A stretch of 64,000 nt of DNA from Oleispirillum sp965228165 (GTDB taxonomy: Bacteria; Pseudomonadota; Alphaproteobacteria; Rhodospirillales; Rhodospirillaceae): contig CBDDHB010000002.1 in the NCBI GenBank assembly GCA_965228165.1, positions 620,001 to 684,000 on the forward strand, written 5' to 3'. Below the pieces are notes generated by a model. The model saw nothing but the letters and a program-made list of their open reading frames with translations, was not told the DNA's origin and did not search any database. The position numbers and the translations under genes were made by a program. This document shows, one piece after another, positions 9,844-23,581 of this stretch (position 1 is the stretch's first letter; each line of letters opens with the position of its first letter).

Positions 9844-10122
9844 TCAGTCACGCGTCATACTTTCCCCGGTTTTGGCCTTTACGGCTTCGTGGCAAGCCAG
9901 GAGCTTGGCGTCAGAAATATCGTGCACTTCGGCAAATTCCCAAATAAGGCCATGCCTGACCTCACTGAAGAACGTCGCCAGATGGCACAGCCATTCATCG
10001 GTTTCGTTATTGATGATGGCACGCGTCAAGGCATCCGCATCGATGCTGCGTTTCCACGGGGCATTGACCGTGCCGAGGACGAGGTTATCCAGACCGGACC
10101 TGATACCGCTTTTTCCTTCCAT
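9844..10122 (-). CDS. Hypothetical 92-residue protein of the metallophosphoesterase operon
   Basis: I do not recognise a family. The protein is soluble and acidic-to-neutral, with a segment DEWLCHLATFFSEVRHGL and no clear motif or signal peptide. It begins 8 bases after the metallophosphoesterase stop. A GGGGAGG sequence stands almost against the ATG, closer than usual, so the start is slightly uncertain. It is the last gene of a four-gene minus-strand operon beginning at 11580, and its 3' end lies about 60 bp from the IS insertion. Confidence 0.6.
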   Translation of the reverse strand: MEGKSGIRSGLDNLVLGTVNAPWKRSIDADALTRAIINNETDEWLCHLATFFSEVRHGLIWEFAEVHDISDAKLLACHEAVKAKTGESMTRD

Positions 10123-10130
10123 ACCTCCCC

Positions 10131-11027
10131 CTATCGACCGATTTCCACCACTTGAGGCCTGAAGCTCTCGGCCCCGGCATCATGGCCGACATATCCCCTG
10201 GCGGCGGAACGGATGGGAATTCCGGAGACGTCGTAGGTGGATTGCCCATGCAAGTGCCCGTGCATCCAAGCTGAGGGACGCCACGTAGCAATTTCGGCTT
10301 CGAGATTACTGGCATAGGCGGGCACGAGAGGATCATCCAAACTATCCGCCGAGATGCTTTGGATACTGGGGGCATGGTGCGTCACGACCAGAATCGACGC
10401 CTCCGATTCCGCCGCGCGGATGGTCGCAATGCTCTCCCCCAGCCATGTTTTGCTTTGTTGGTGAATCTCGCGCGCATCGGTTGGCGTGAAAACCGCACCG
10501 CGATACCGCACTCCCTGAAAATCGTTCATGCCCTCGACCGCCGCCTTCGTCGCAATCTCGGTATTTCCGAACAACGCGAAGTCGCTCCAAAGCGTACAGC
10601 CGAGGACGTGCAAGCGCCCACTGGCAAGGTCGAAAACAGCCCCTTCCCGCTCCAGGAAAGTCACGCAGCCTTCCGTTTCAGCGGCTTCTTTTCGGAGTTC
10701 CTGGATTTCCTCGTCCAGGTCGCCACCATATGCCTCGTGGTTTCCGGCGATAATCACGACGGGGACATCGAGGTATCGAGCCACCTGATCGGCATAGCCG
10801 ACACTCGACATCCCTTTCCACCGCCCCTTGGACGTGTTGGTGTCGCCAGCGATCACCATGAGATCGATTTCGCCATGCAAGCCCGTGAGCAACGGACCGA
10901 GGGAAGGATGCCCCTCGGTCACCAGAGCACGCCGCGCCTTCTGTAGCGCGAACCACGCGCCAGTCGGGTGATCCGTGCCACGTTCTTCAAATTCCAGATG
11001 CAGGTCACTCATGCAGCCGATGCGCAC
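10131..11027 (-). CDS. Calcineurin-like metallophosphoesterase
   Basis: This is a two-metal phosphoesterase of about 298 residues. The family motifs appear in order: SDLHLEF (D.H), IAGDTN (GD), AGNHEAYGGD (GNHE), VVTHHAP (H) and MHGHLHG (GH.H). All metal ligands are kept, so it should be active; the substrate (nucleic acid, nucleotide or protein phosphate) cannot be told. GTG at 11027 is preferred because AGAGGGG lies five bases upstream; an ATG at 11051 would add eight residues. It overlaps the upstream 118-codon gene by 23 bases, indicating an operon. Confidence 0.85.
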   Translation of the reverse strand: MRIGCMSDLHLEFEERGTDHPTGAWFALQKARRALVTEGHPSLGPLLTGLHGEIDLMVIAGDTNTSKGRWKGMSSVGYADQVARYLDVPVVIIAGNHEAYGGDLDEEIQELRKEAAETEGCVTFLEREGAVFDLASGRLHVLGCTLWSDFALFGNTEIATKAAVEGMNDFQGVRYRGAVFTPTDAREIHQQSKTWLGESIATIRAAESEASILVVTHHAPSIQSISADSLDDPLVPAYASNLEAEIATWRPSAWMHGHLHGQSTYDVSGIPIRSAARGYVGHDAGAESFRPQVVEIGR

Positions 11028-11361
11028 GGCGACCCCTCTTTTCCAGGGCACGGCGAGACGCTCGCCAAATCCGCCGCCGCAACCCCGGGTCGCGCACGTC
11101 GATCACGCTGGCGAACGGCGAACTCGACCGCAGGCGCGTCATCCGTTCGTCCCGCCGAATAATGACCTGCCGCAGGGTAGCGACATCCAGCCGCAACAAC
11201 CGATCCCATTCATCGTAGCAATCCAAATCCGCCCGGTCGCGCTGCCGCGCAAGCGTGCGCCGCGCCACATCGAGCAACGACGGATCCTGTCCAATTCGCC
11301 GTGCGATGAGGCGATGGAAAAACAGCTTTACCCGGTTGTTGACGTCCTCGGCGTTCGGCAT
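11005..11361 (-). CDS. Hypothetical 118-residue basic protein
   Basis: The function is unknown. The protein is rich in Arg and Leu and is predicted helical (FFHRLIARRIGQDPSLLDVARRTLARQ). It contains EWDRLLRLD and a segment RMTRLRSSSPF. A similar RLR.SSPF segment occurs in small proteins I associate with predicted toxin-antitoxin or nucleotidyltransferase partners, but that is a weak resemblance. AGGGG precedes ATG 11361, and the gene follows the 71-codon gene by three bases. Its 3' end overlaps the metallophosphoesterase start. Confidence 0.65.
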   Translation of the reverse strand: MPNAEDVNNRVKLFFHRLIARRIGQDPSLLDVARRTLARQRDRADLDCYDEWDRLLRLDVATLRQVIIRRDERMTRLRSSSPFASVIDVRDPGLRRRIWRASRRALEKRGRRAHRLHE

Positions 11362-11364
11362 GCC

Positions 11365-11580
11365 CTACCCCTCCGGCATAGCATCCACGGCTTCTTTGAC
11401 CACGCGGAGAATATCATCGCAGAAGTCATCGAGGGTCCCATAGCGCCACTCTCCCGAGATTGGCGGCTCCGGCTCCGGCACCGCCATGATGACCGTCGGA
11501 TTGGTTCGAAGCGGATTGGGTTCCGGCCTTGAGCAGACGAGGCGCAGATACGGATGCGCGGAAGGATCGAATTTTTTCAT
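11365..11580 (-). CDS. Hypothetical 71-residue protein, first gene of the metallophosphoesterase operon
   Basis: This small proline-rich acidic protein (MKKFDPSAHPYLRLV, then EPEPPISGEWRYGTLDDF) has no family I recognise. GAGGTT lies upstream of the ATG. It is divergent from a small plus-strand gene at 11667. The 86-bp gap between them carries a palindrome at 11615-11629, which likely controls one or both directions. Confidence 0.6.
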   Translation of the reverse strand: MKKFDPSAHPYLRLVCSRPEPNPLRTNPTVIMAVPEPEPPISGEWRYGTLDDFCDDILRVVKEAVDAMPEG

Positions 11581-11614
11581 GGTCAGGAACCTCGGTTTTG
11601 GCTATCCAATGATG

Positions 11615-11629
11615 GGATAAATATTATCC
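11615..11629. promoter_or_regulatory. Palindromic operator between divergent operons
   Basis: GGATAA-ATA-TTATCC is a perfect 6-bp inverted repeat with a 3-bp spacer in a short AT-rich intergenic region inside otherwise G+C-rich DNA. It lies 35 bp upstream of the minus-strand operon start and 37 bp upstream of the plus-strand gene, where a repressor site would be expected. A likely binder is the product of 11667-11963. Confidence 0.5.
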
Positions 11630-11666
11630 TATTTCAAGCGCGCCTCACCGTCCCAAGGAGACCTGC

Positions 11667-11963
11667 GTGAAACCCGTTTCCGCCAAACGCAAAGCCGAGA
11701 TCGATGCCTTCTCCGTTGCCGTCCGCGCCGCCGGAGAACGCCTTGGCCCTCAGGCAAGGGATGCCGAGCGCATCCGCCTTCTCGCGCGGGAACTTCAGAC
11801 CGGCACTCCCGCCGTCAAGAAGTGGTGGTATGGGCAGAACGCGCCTCGCGGCGCGGCGGCCACGGCGATTCTGCGCGAACTGGAGTTCATCGGCGTGGGC
11901 GTCATCGACGCCAACGAGATCTACGACCAATACCTCGCCAATCTCGGCAAGCCGAAAAACTGA
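11667..11963 (+). CDS. Small putative DNA-binding protein (98 residues)
   Basis: The start is GTG with AAGGAG about nine bases upstream. The central segment TGTPAVKKWWYGQNAPRGAA resembles the recognition part of a helix-turn-helix protein in which each template feature is paired with a KKW.YG..AP motif, as in some phage-like or XRE-like regulators. It is divergent from the metallophosphoesterase operon and shares its palindrome, so an autoregulating regulator of that operon is a reasonable inference. Confidence 0.6.
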   Translation: MKPVSAKRKAEIDAFSVAVRAAGERLGPQARDAERIRLLARELQTGTPAVKKWWYGQNAPRGAAATAILRELEFIGVGVIDANEIYDQYLANLGKPKN

Positions 11964-11988
11964 GACCGGTAGGTCTCGCGCGTAAGGA

Positions 11989-12174
11989 ATGAAGGACATG
12001 CCCGAGCACATAACCAAGCCACCCAAACGGCAAAGCGAACGACAGGTGATCTCCATCGAGGAATTGCCGGAGGAGTTCATCGCCGCGTTGAAGGAACCCT
12101 ATGACAACGCCGAACAGGCCGCGCTCGATTACCTGATGGACGAGCGAGGTCCAGAGCCTCGGGAACCGGCGTAA
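11989..12174 (+). CDS. Hypothetical 61-residue protein
   Basis: This acidic small protein (VISIEELPEEFIAALKEPYDNAEQAALDYLMDERG) follows the previous gene by 25 bases and is probably co-transcribed. ATG 11998, preceded by GAAGGA, is an alternative start. I recognise no family. Acidic partners of this size are common as antitoxins or anti-repressors, but nothing here proves that. Confidence 0.5.
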   Translation: MKDMPEHITKPPKRQSERQVISIEELPEEFIAALKEPYDNAEQAALDYLMDERGPEPREPA

Positions 12175-12344
12175 ACCATTCGCTAAACCGGTCCCGACCG
12201 TTCGGAAGCTTGGCGCGCCCCGAGCAGGGGCCCGTGGGCGAGCGGCCGTCCGCCCCGGAGGCGGCGCGGTGGCGCGCAGCGCCACGCCCAGGGGACCGAG
12301 GGGCGCCATCCACGGAAAAAAGCGCGAACCGTTTGCGTAACAAA

Positions 12345-12419
12345 CCTTGCTCAGCAAGGGGAGGCTTCGCCTCCGCTCCCGGGCCTTGTCGGCCCTGCGG
12401 TGGGGCTCCTTGCCCCACC
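12345..12419. repeat. Train of four consecutive hairpins
   Basis: Four perfect inverted repeats follow one another almost without gaps: CCTTGC/GCAAGG (12345-12359, loop TCA), GGAGGC/GCCTCC (12360-12374, loop TTC), GGGCC/GGCCC (12381-12395) and GGTGGGGC/GCCCCACC (12399-12419). The set lies just past the 3' end of the decayed integrase in the 252-bp region 12175-12426, which has no convincing gene. It may be a recombination, transfer or replication site, or a structured RNA. Confidence 0.55.
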
Positions 12420-12426
12420 ACCCCGG

Positions 12427-13508
12427 TCAGGGACGAGGGCGGCTTCGGCGCAAGGGCGGCTTCTTCTCCGCCGCTCCGGGATACATCTTCTTTTCTCGCC
12501 ACCCCTTCGGCGAGGGCGTCGCGGAGATTGCCAGAAACCGCGCCCCGCCCCCGCGCGACTGCTGCGCCCGACCGTAAAGCCGCTGGGTCTCCGGCACCGA
12601 GTGACCGAGCGCGGCGGCGATCGTATCCCAGTCGTCCGGGAACTGCGTTTTCACATCCGCCGCGAAGGCATGGCGATAGCTGTAGGGCGACACCGTATCC
12701 TTCTTCCTCGGCCATAGCCGACGCCCCAGGCGCGTCACCTCGTCCGCCAGCCGCCTCGGGCTGACGATCCGAACGGCCATCAACCCATCCCGCTCCATGC
12801 ACGTCCCCCACAGCCACATCGCGGTCGGAGTGTCGTTGGCAATGGTTATGACGCGGGTTTCCCGCCCATGACGGCTATCGATACCGCGCTTCGTGCCGTG
12901 GATCGCTACGCGCAGGGAACCGTCGTATTCGGCAGAGACGTCAACGCCCCCCTTCCAACTCGCTCGGTCGGGCTCCGGCCAACTGCAATACCGCGATCGC
13001 CGCCCGATACTTTGAGCCCGACGGAATGATCTCCCACATCCGTTGCCGCCAGTCGGCGGGAAGATGCGCCAGCCCCTGGCGCTTCGAACGCCGGGGCTTG
13101 GGATCTTCGATCGGGCAAACCGTTCCGGCCTTCAGGGCATCGCCGGCTGTCTTCTGAGGAGGGTACCGTTCGAGGATAGAGAGGGCGAACTCAAGGCTGC
13201 TAACAAGCTGCCCGACCTTACCCCAATCTCCGGCCTTCTGAGCCTTGTCTTGCTCTGCAAGTCCCCACCCTAAAAGGCTTTGGCAACAGAACGTCGCCGC
13301 CGCGCGTCGGCGGTAGAACGTGCGCTTGCTCTGCGTTCCTTCCTCTGGATGGAACTGACCGTTCCCCCTCTCCAGCAGCAATTTGAAGTCGTTACCGTAC
13401 TGCTGCTTCGTGGCCTCGCTGACCCCCCCTTTCCGGCAAATCGCGGAGAACCGCACGCGCCCGTCTTACGATATCGAACACATGCTCGCGATCTATCCCA
13501 TCAGACAT
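12427..13508 (-). pseudogene. Tyrosine recombinase/phage-type integrase, twice frameshifted
   Basis: The C-terminal part retains the catalytic pattern: SPYSYRHAFAADV (R..H), ALGHSVPETQRLYG (H, then the Tyr nucleophile). The N-terminal part (MSDGIDREHVFDIVRRAR, then VSEATKQQYGNDFKLLLERG) looks like a core-binding domain, and LAGARPSELEGG contains the first catalytic Arg. Frames break at a seven-base G run (13432-13438) and a six-base G run (12947-12952). Removing one G at each restores one protein of about 360 residues. It probably once mobilised this island; here it is broken or mis-sequenced. Confidence 0.75.
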
Positions 13509-13793
13509 GTCGACGCCCTCAATGCCCAGCATCCTCCGCCGTGAAGGTGAAACTCCAGGGCGGCGCGCCTCGGTCATGACCGAGGCTGCTGGCCCCTACG
13601 TTCCCCCTTCCCGGCGTGGCATCTCAGGCTACGCCTGCCGTCCATCCTTCGCAAGATAACTTGCTCAAGATAGACGTACGATGCCGACATTCTCCCGGTC
13701 TTCATGAGAGACCAGGGAGAATGTACAAACGATATCGTTCTTGCCGTGCATTTTCGTGTTACGGACTGCCGCCGACCACCCCGCCGTATCCGG

Positions 13794-14063
13794 TCAAAGC
13801 CCCCTGGCGACACGGGACTGAAATTCGAATTCCCGCAGCACCGAACCATCATCCACGGCCTGCTGAAGCTTCCGCTCCCATTTGCGCACCAGAAACAATC
13901 CCACGATACCCCCGATGACAATCGGAATGCCGATCACGAAAAACGACATCGGCAGCCCGAAGATGATCACCGACACGCACAACCACCGGAACATCCTGAG
14001 CTGGCGGGCTCCATCTTTCCGCACCCGGTCGAGCAGCTCCGCCTTGTCCTGTTCATCCAACAT
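13794..14063 (-). CDS. Small two-helix membrane protein (89 residues)
   Basis: Residues 24-60 form two hydrophobic segments (FRWLCVSVIIFGLPMSFFV and IPIVIGGIVGLFLV) flanked by charged ends, so it is an inner-membrane hairpin protein. ATG 14063 is preferred because AAGGGA lies upstream. It is divergent from the XRE regulator at 14198 across a gap with a direct repeat. The function is unknown. The stretch 13509-13793 between it and the integrase shows no convincing gene. Confidence 0.65.
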   Translation of the reverse strand: MLDEQDKAELLDRVRKDGARQLRMFRWLCVSVIIFGLPMSFFVIGIPIVIGGIVGLFLVRKWERKLQQAVDDGSVLREFEFQSRVARGL

Positions 14064-14127
14064 CGTCAATCCCTTCCGATATGACCGCCCCTCCTCCGAG
14101 AGGCCACACCCGAAGAGCATACGACGA

Positions 14128-14154
14128 ATATCGGATTTTTCGATATCGGATTTT
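14128..14154. repeat. Tandem direct repeat in a divergent promoter region
   Basis: ATATCGGATTTT occurs twice, at 14128-14139 and 14143-14154, with a period of 15 bp. It lies between the small membrane protein (minus) and the XRE-type gene (plus). Its position suggests an operator for the neighbouring helix-turn-helix protein. Confidence 0.5.
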
Positions 14155-14197
14155 CAGGTTTAGTTAAGTCGCTGGCCCGCCAACAGGGGACAGCGCC

Positions 14198-14431
14198 ATG
14201 TGGATCCCTCCGGAACAGCACAAAGTCGTCGGAAGCGTCCTCGCCGCCGCGCGCAAGCGCCATGGCCTGACGCAGGTCGATATGGCGCAACGCCTCGGCA
14301 AGCCCCAATCCTTCGTCTCCGCCTACGAGCAAGGCCAGCGACGCGTGGACGTTCTCGAACTCATCGAAATCGCCAAGGCGATAGGCGAAGACGTCGCCGA
14401 TCTGTTCGCGGCGATATGCGCGAAAACATGA
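14198..14431 (+). CDS. XRE-family transcriptional regulator (77 residues)
   Basis: The protein is essentially one HTH_3 domain: LAAARKRHGLTQVDMAQRLG, then KPQSFVSAYEQGQRRVDV, and a C-terminal helix ending in the stop at 14429-14431. Such single-domain regulators commonly control small mobile-element operons. It faces a divergent small membrane protein and lies 360 bp upstream of the serine recombinase. The direct repeat upstream of its start is the probable binding site. Confidence 0.85.
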   Translation: MWIPPEQHKVVGSVLAAARKRHGLTQVDMAQRLGKPQSFVSAYEQGQRRVDVLELIEIAKAIGEDVADLFAAICAKT

Positions 14432-14593
14432 AACAAACAACGAAAAAATCCGTCTAGACGGAAAATATTCCTGAAAGAAATTTCATGTTTTTCGGGGACG
14501 ATAATTCGTATGAGAAATCATACGAACATCGCCGATATGTCCTTCGCCCTGAGACTGGCAACGCATTTGCTGCTTTGCCGTCTCGTCTGGTGA
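14432..14593. other. AT-rich intergenic region with two palindromes
   Basis: There is no convincing gene. CCGTCTAGACGG (14450-14461) is a perfect 12-bp palindrome flanked by A/T runs and could be a weak terminator or an operator. TTCGTATG-AGAAAT-CATACGAA (14505-14526) is a perfect 8-bp inverted repeat with a 6-bp spacer. Both lie ahead of the small gene and the serine recombinase and may belong to their control or to the recombination site. Confidence 0.5.
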
Positions 14594-14788
14594 ATGCCTA
14601 TGGCGATCCGAGCCCCATACTCCGGATCGGTAGCGCCAACCTCGGCGGATAGTGCCGTTGTGGCGCTCGTGCGGTTGCTCGCCCAGCAGGCCGCCCGCGA
14701 GGCCTGGGCTCAACAGGCGCACCGTCGCGCCGTTGACAACTCCGCTTCCGACGCGTCTCCTGAGCTGGACTATGCTTCAGGGAGTTGA
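14594..14788 (+). CDS. Small hypothetical protein coupled to the recombinase (64 residues)
   Basis: The C-terminal half (VVALVRLLAQQAAREAWAQQ) is an amphipathic helix like those of short proteins I have seen directly upstream of serine recombinases in rhizobial and related islands. Its stop (14786-14788) is two bases before the recombinase ATG, implying translational coupling. The upstream half is less certain, and the true start may be further inside. Confidence 0.45.
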   Translation: MPMAIRAPYSGSVAPTSADSAVVALVRLLAQQAAREAWAQQAHRRAVDNSASDASPELDYASGS

Positions 14789-14790
14789 CC

Positions 14791-16461
<1,671 letters not shown>

Positions 16462-16588
16462 AGAAGGCGGTAAGCTGTTGAAGGCGAAGCGCCCGGCTTT
16501 TGGGGCGGGCGCTGTTGGTATGCCGGTTGGCTTGGAAGAGAGAGGTTTTGGAGTGTCTTGGGTTGATCTTCGTGTCGTGGGCTTGGAA

Positions 16589-16706
16589 GGCCTGGCAGCG
16601 ACTTGCTCTCCCACACCTTAAGATGCAGTACCATCAGCGCGAGGCGGTTTCACGGTCGAGTTCGAGATGGGATCGGGTGGTTCACGCCTGCCATAACCAC
16701 CAGGCC
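16589..16706 (-). rRNA. rrf: 5S ribosomal RNA
   Basis: The ends GGCCTGGTGG and CTGCCAGGCC pair to form helix I, and the segments GAACCACCCGATCCCATC and CGAACTCG are characteristic of 5S rRNA. It is 118 bases long and lies about 85 bases beyond the 23S 3' end, as usual for an rRNA operon. Confidence 0.93.
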
Positions 16707-16789
16707 ATCGAAGCCCGCGAGACGAAGATTGAGTATCCGATCGATCGGGACAAGCCTTGGCGTTGGATTGGGCTTGTTTCTGCAAGGAA

Positions 16790-19545
<2,756 letters not shown>

Positions 19546-19770
19546 GCAGAAACAAACCCAACCCAAGATGGGCTCGCTTCCGTTCCCCCGATCCAATCCG
19601 CCACGACAGCGAACCCGATCGGGAGCGATCAGATTTCAGACACTCTCTGAACGACAACCCAATAGGATCGTCATTTCAGCTCTCTCTTCACAATGTCAAA
19701 CAGCACCGGCTTTAAGCCGGAACCCTCAACAGGGATCTCGGATATTCCAAAACGCAATCCAGCTAAACGT

Positions 19771-19846
19771 TGGTGGAGGCGAACGGGATCGAACCGATGA
19801 CCTCAAGCTTGCAAAGCTCGCGCTCTCCCAACTGAGCTACGCCCCC
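19771..19846 (-). tRNA. tRNA-Ala (TGC)
   Basis: The 76-base cloverleaf starts GGGGGCGTAGCTCAG, has anticodon loop CTTTGCAAG, and ends with an encoded CCA. It lies in the 16S-23S spacer after tRNA-Ile, the standard alphaproteobacterial arrangement. Confidence 0.97.
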
Positions 19847-19937
19847 CTACGCCCGAGGCTTCGGGGGGCAGGCCCCCTTCCTCGCGCCCAGGCGACAACC
19901 CGCCATTCGGCCTCTGCCGCGCGCGCTAAGAAAAGCT

Positions 19938-20014
<77 letters not shown>

Positions 20015-20142
20015 AGTCGCAAAAGCGACCGGACGCTCACATCCAGGCCTCGCGTCTTGGAATGAAAAAGGGATACGTGGACGGCGACCAGACCTGCCGG
20101 TCTTCTTTCCATCGGTCGGGTCGCCCCGCCGACAGCTTCCTT

Positions 20143-21632
<1,490 letters not shown>

Positions 21633-22144
21633 TCCCGGGACTTTACCCCCGGAACCTCAGAGCCGATCCATGCGCAACTCAAAAGAAAAACATACTCCTT
21701 GCGGGGTACGCTTCCTTACCTGATACGCATCGAACAGTCCGTTCCAAGCAGAACCAACCGCCGTCCGCGTATCCCTTCTTCCGATCAACAATGTCAAAGA
21801 ACAAATTTAGAAAAACCAGAGCCTAAACCCCGGAAATCCCTCGGCTAAACCTTCCGGCCCAACCGCCCCAACCCGCTCCGGCTCGTCACCGCCTCGCGTC
21901 GGGAGGCCAGTTTCTAGGCCAACCAATACCCACCTGTCAAACACATTTTTGAAAGTTTTCGATTCTCGTTAAAAAATACGAAAATTCATGGGCTTGACCT
22001 GGGGATTATAGCACGTCCACACGGCCCGCCAGAAAAAACCCGAGACCGTCGCACAGGCACATTCGCTGGTGGCGGGAGAGGTCCGGCGGCGCAACGCCTG
22101 GGGGGTCGCCGACATCCCCCGTATCGCTATCGACGAAAAGCCGG
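21633..22144 (-). promoter_or_regulatory. rRNA operon leader and promoter region
   Basis: This 512-bp stretch has no gene. On the minus strand TTGACA (21935-21940 on the plus strand) is followed after 17 bp by CTAGAA, a good candidate for the main rRNA promoter about 280 bp upstream of 16S. Further upstream a perfect TATAAT (22005-22010) could be a second -10, though I see no matching -35. The segment near the first promoter is AT-rich, as expected of an UP element. The rest is the 16S leader. Confidence 0.55.
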
Positions 22145-22816
22145 TTACGCCGCGCCGAATCCGGGAATGGCGAGCCGCTTCTCGAGCCGCTTCAGGATCA
22201 GGGTCACCACCGTCACCAGCGCCAGATAGTAGAGCCCGACAAGGAAGAACACCTCGGTGAAGCGGAAAGTCTGGCTGGCAACGATCTTGCCCTGGCCGGT
22301 CAGCTCGATGCAGGTGACCACATAGGCCAGCGAGGAATACTTGATCAGATAGATCACCTCGTTGCCGATGCCCGGCAGGGCGCGGCGCACCGCCTGCGGT
22401 ATCACCACCCAGACCAGGGCGCCCAGGGTGGAGAACCCCAGCGCCTGCGCCGCCAGGAACTGCCCCCGGCGGATCGCCTTCAAGCCGCCGCGCACGTATT
22501 CGGACTGATAGGAGGCGGTGCACAGGGTGAACCCGACCACCGCCGCCTCGTAGGGTTCGAGGTAGAGGCCGATGTTGGGCAGGCCGAAATACAGCACGAA
22601 CAGTTGGCAGACCAGCGGCGTGCCGCGAAACACCGCGACGAAGCCATCGCCCAGCCGCCGCGCCCAGGGCGCGCCGAAGGTGCGCACCCCCCCCAGAACG
22701 ATACCGAAGAGCAGACCGAATCCCACCGAAGGAACGATCAGCCTGACGCTCATCCAAACTCCCCGGTTGAGCTGCGGCACCACCTCGTCCCAAAGAAAGG
22801 GGAGAAAATCGCTCAT
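22145..22816 (-). CDS. Polar amino acid ABC transporter permease (second subunit)
   Basis: This HisM/GlnP-type inner-membrane permease of 223 residues has about five helices and the EAA-loop region GGLKAIRRGQFLAAQALGFS. It forms a heterodimer with the permease at 23582-24262. ATG 22816 overlaps the ATPase stop as ATGA, so the two are coupled. An eight-G run near 22690 is in frame here, so long G runs are not always disrupted in this sequence. Confidence 0.88.
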   Translation of the reverse strand: MSDFLPFLWDEVVPQLNRGVWMSVRLIVPSVGFGLLFGIVLGGVRTFGAPWARRLGDGFVAVFRGTPLVCQLFVLYFGLPNIGLYLEPYEAAVVGFTLCTASYQSEYVRGGLKAIRRGQFLAAQALGFSTLGALVWVVIPQAVRRALPGIGNEVIYLIKYSSLAYVVTCIELTGQGKIVASQTFRFTEVFFLVGLYYLALVTVVTLILKRLEKRLAIPGFGAA

Positions 22817-23577
22817 TCCGCGCCCCCGCTTTCGAATTCGGCAAGATGGGTGCAGAAGTCGAGGGTTCGGCTGCCGCATTCGATGTCGAGAAGCATTTCC
22901 GGCGTCCCCTGCTCGATCACCCGGCCCTCCTGCATGAACAGGATCTCGTCGGCCATCGAGCGGACGAATCCCATCTGGTGGGTCGCCATGATCATCGTCA
23001 TCCCGGAGCGCGCCAGTTCGCGGATCACCGTCAGAACCTCGCCGATGAGTTCGGGGTCGAGCGCCGAGGTCGGCTCGTCGAGGAGCATCACCTTGGGATC
23101 CATCGCCAGGGCGCGGGCGATCGAGACCCGCTGCTTCTGCCCGCCGGAAAGCTCCGCCGGGTAGAGCCGCGCCTTGTCCGCCAGACCGACGCGGTCGAGT
23201 TCCGCCCGCGCCCGGAGCTCGGCCTCGGCGCGGGCCATTCCCTTCACCTTGCGCAGGGAGAGGGAGACGTTGTCGAGCGCGTTCAGGTGATCGAACAGGT
23301 TATAGTCCTGGAAGATCATGCCGACCTGCTGGCGATAGGCGTACAGCCCCTTGCGCGAGCGCGGATCGACCGGCTGACCCTCCAGCAGGATACGCCCGGC
23401 ATCCGGCAGGTGCAGGAAGTTCAGGCACTGCAACAGGGTGCTTTTGCCGCCGCCGGAGGGGCCGATCAGCACCTTCATCTCGCCCCGGCGCACCGAAAAC
23501 GACACCCCGGAGAGGATCGGTTTGCCGCCCAGGGTCTTGCTCAAGCCTTCGACTTCCAGGATCGGGGATTCGGTCAT
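22813..23577 (-). CDS. Polar amino acid ABC transporter ATP-binding protein
   Basis: The 254-residue ATPase shows Walker A GPSGGGKST, the signature LSGGQKQRVSIARAL, Walker B VMLLDEPTSALD and the switch His in ATHQMGF. It is of the GlnQ/HisP type and powers the adjacent permeases. It begins four bases after the first permease gene. Confidence 0.93.
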   Translation of the reverse strand: MTESPILEVEGLSKTLGGKPILSGVSFSVRRGEMKVLIGPSGGGKSTLLQCLNFLHLPDAGRILLEGQPVDPRSRKGLYAYRQQVGMIFQDYNLFDHLNALDNVSLSLRKVKGMARAEAELRARAELDRVGLADKARLYPAELSGGQKQRVSIARALAMDPKVMLLDEPTSALDPELIGEVLTVIRELARSGMTMIMATHQMGFVRSMADEILFMQEGRVIEQGTPEMLLDIECGSRTLDFCTHLAEFESGGAE

Positions 23578-23581
23578 CGGC

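Noticed and set aside
12345..12419. Simple transcription terminator for the integrase
   Set aside because: Four hairpins in a row without T runs do not fit an intrinsic terminator.
13574..13921. 115-codon minus-strand frame between the integrase and the small membrane protein
   Set aside because: Cys/Trp/Arg-rich random-looking composition, and it overlaps a better-supported gene.
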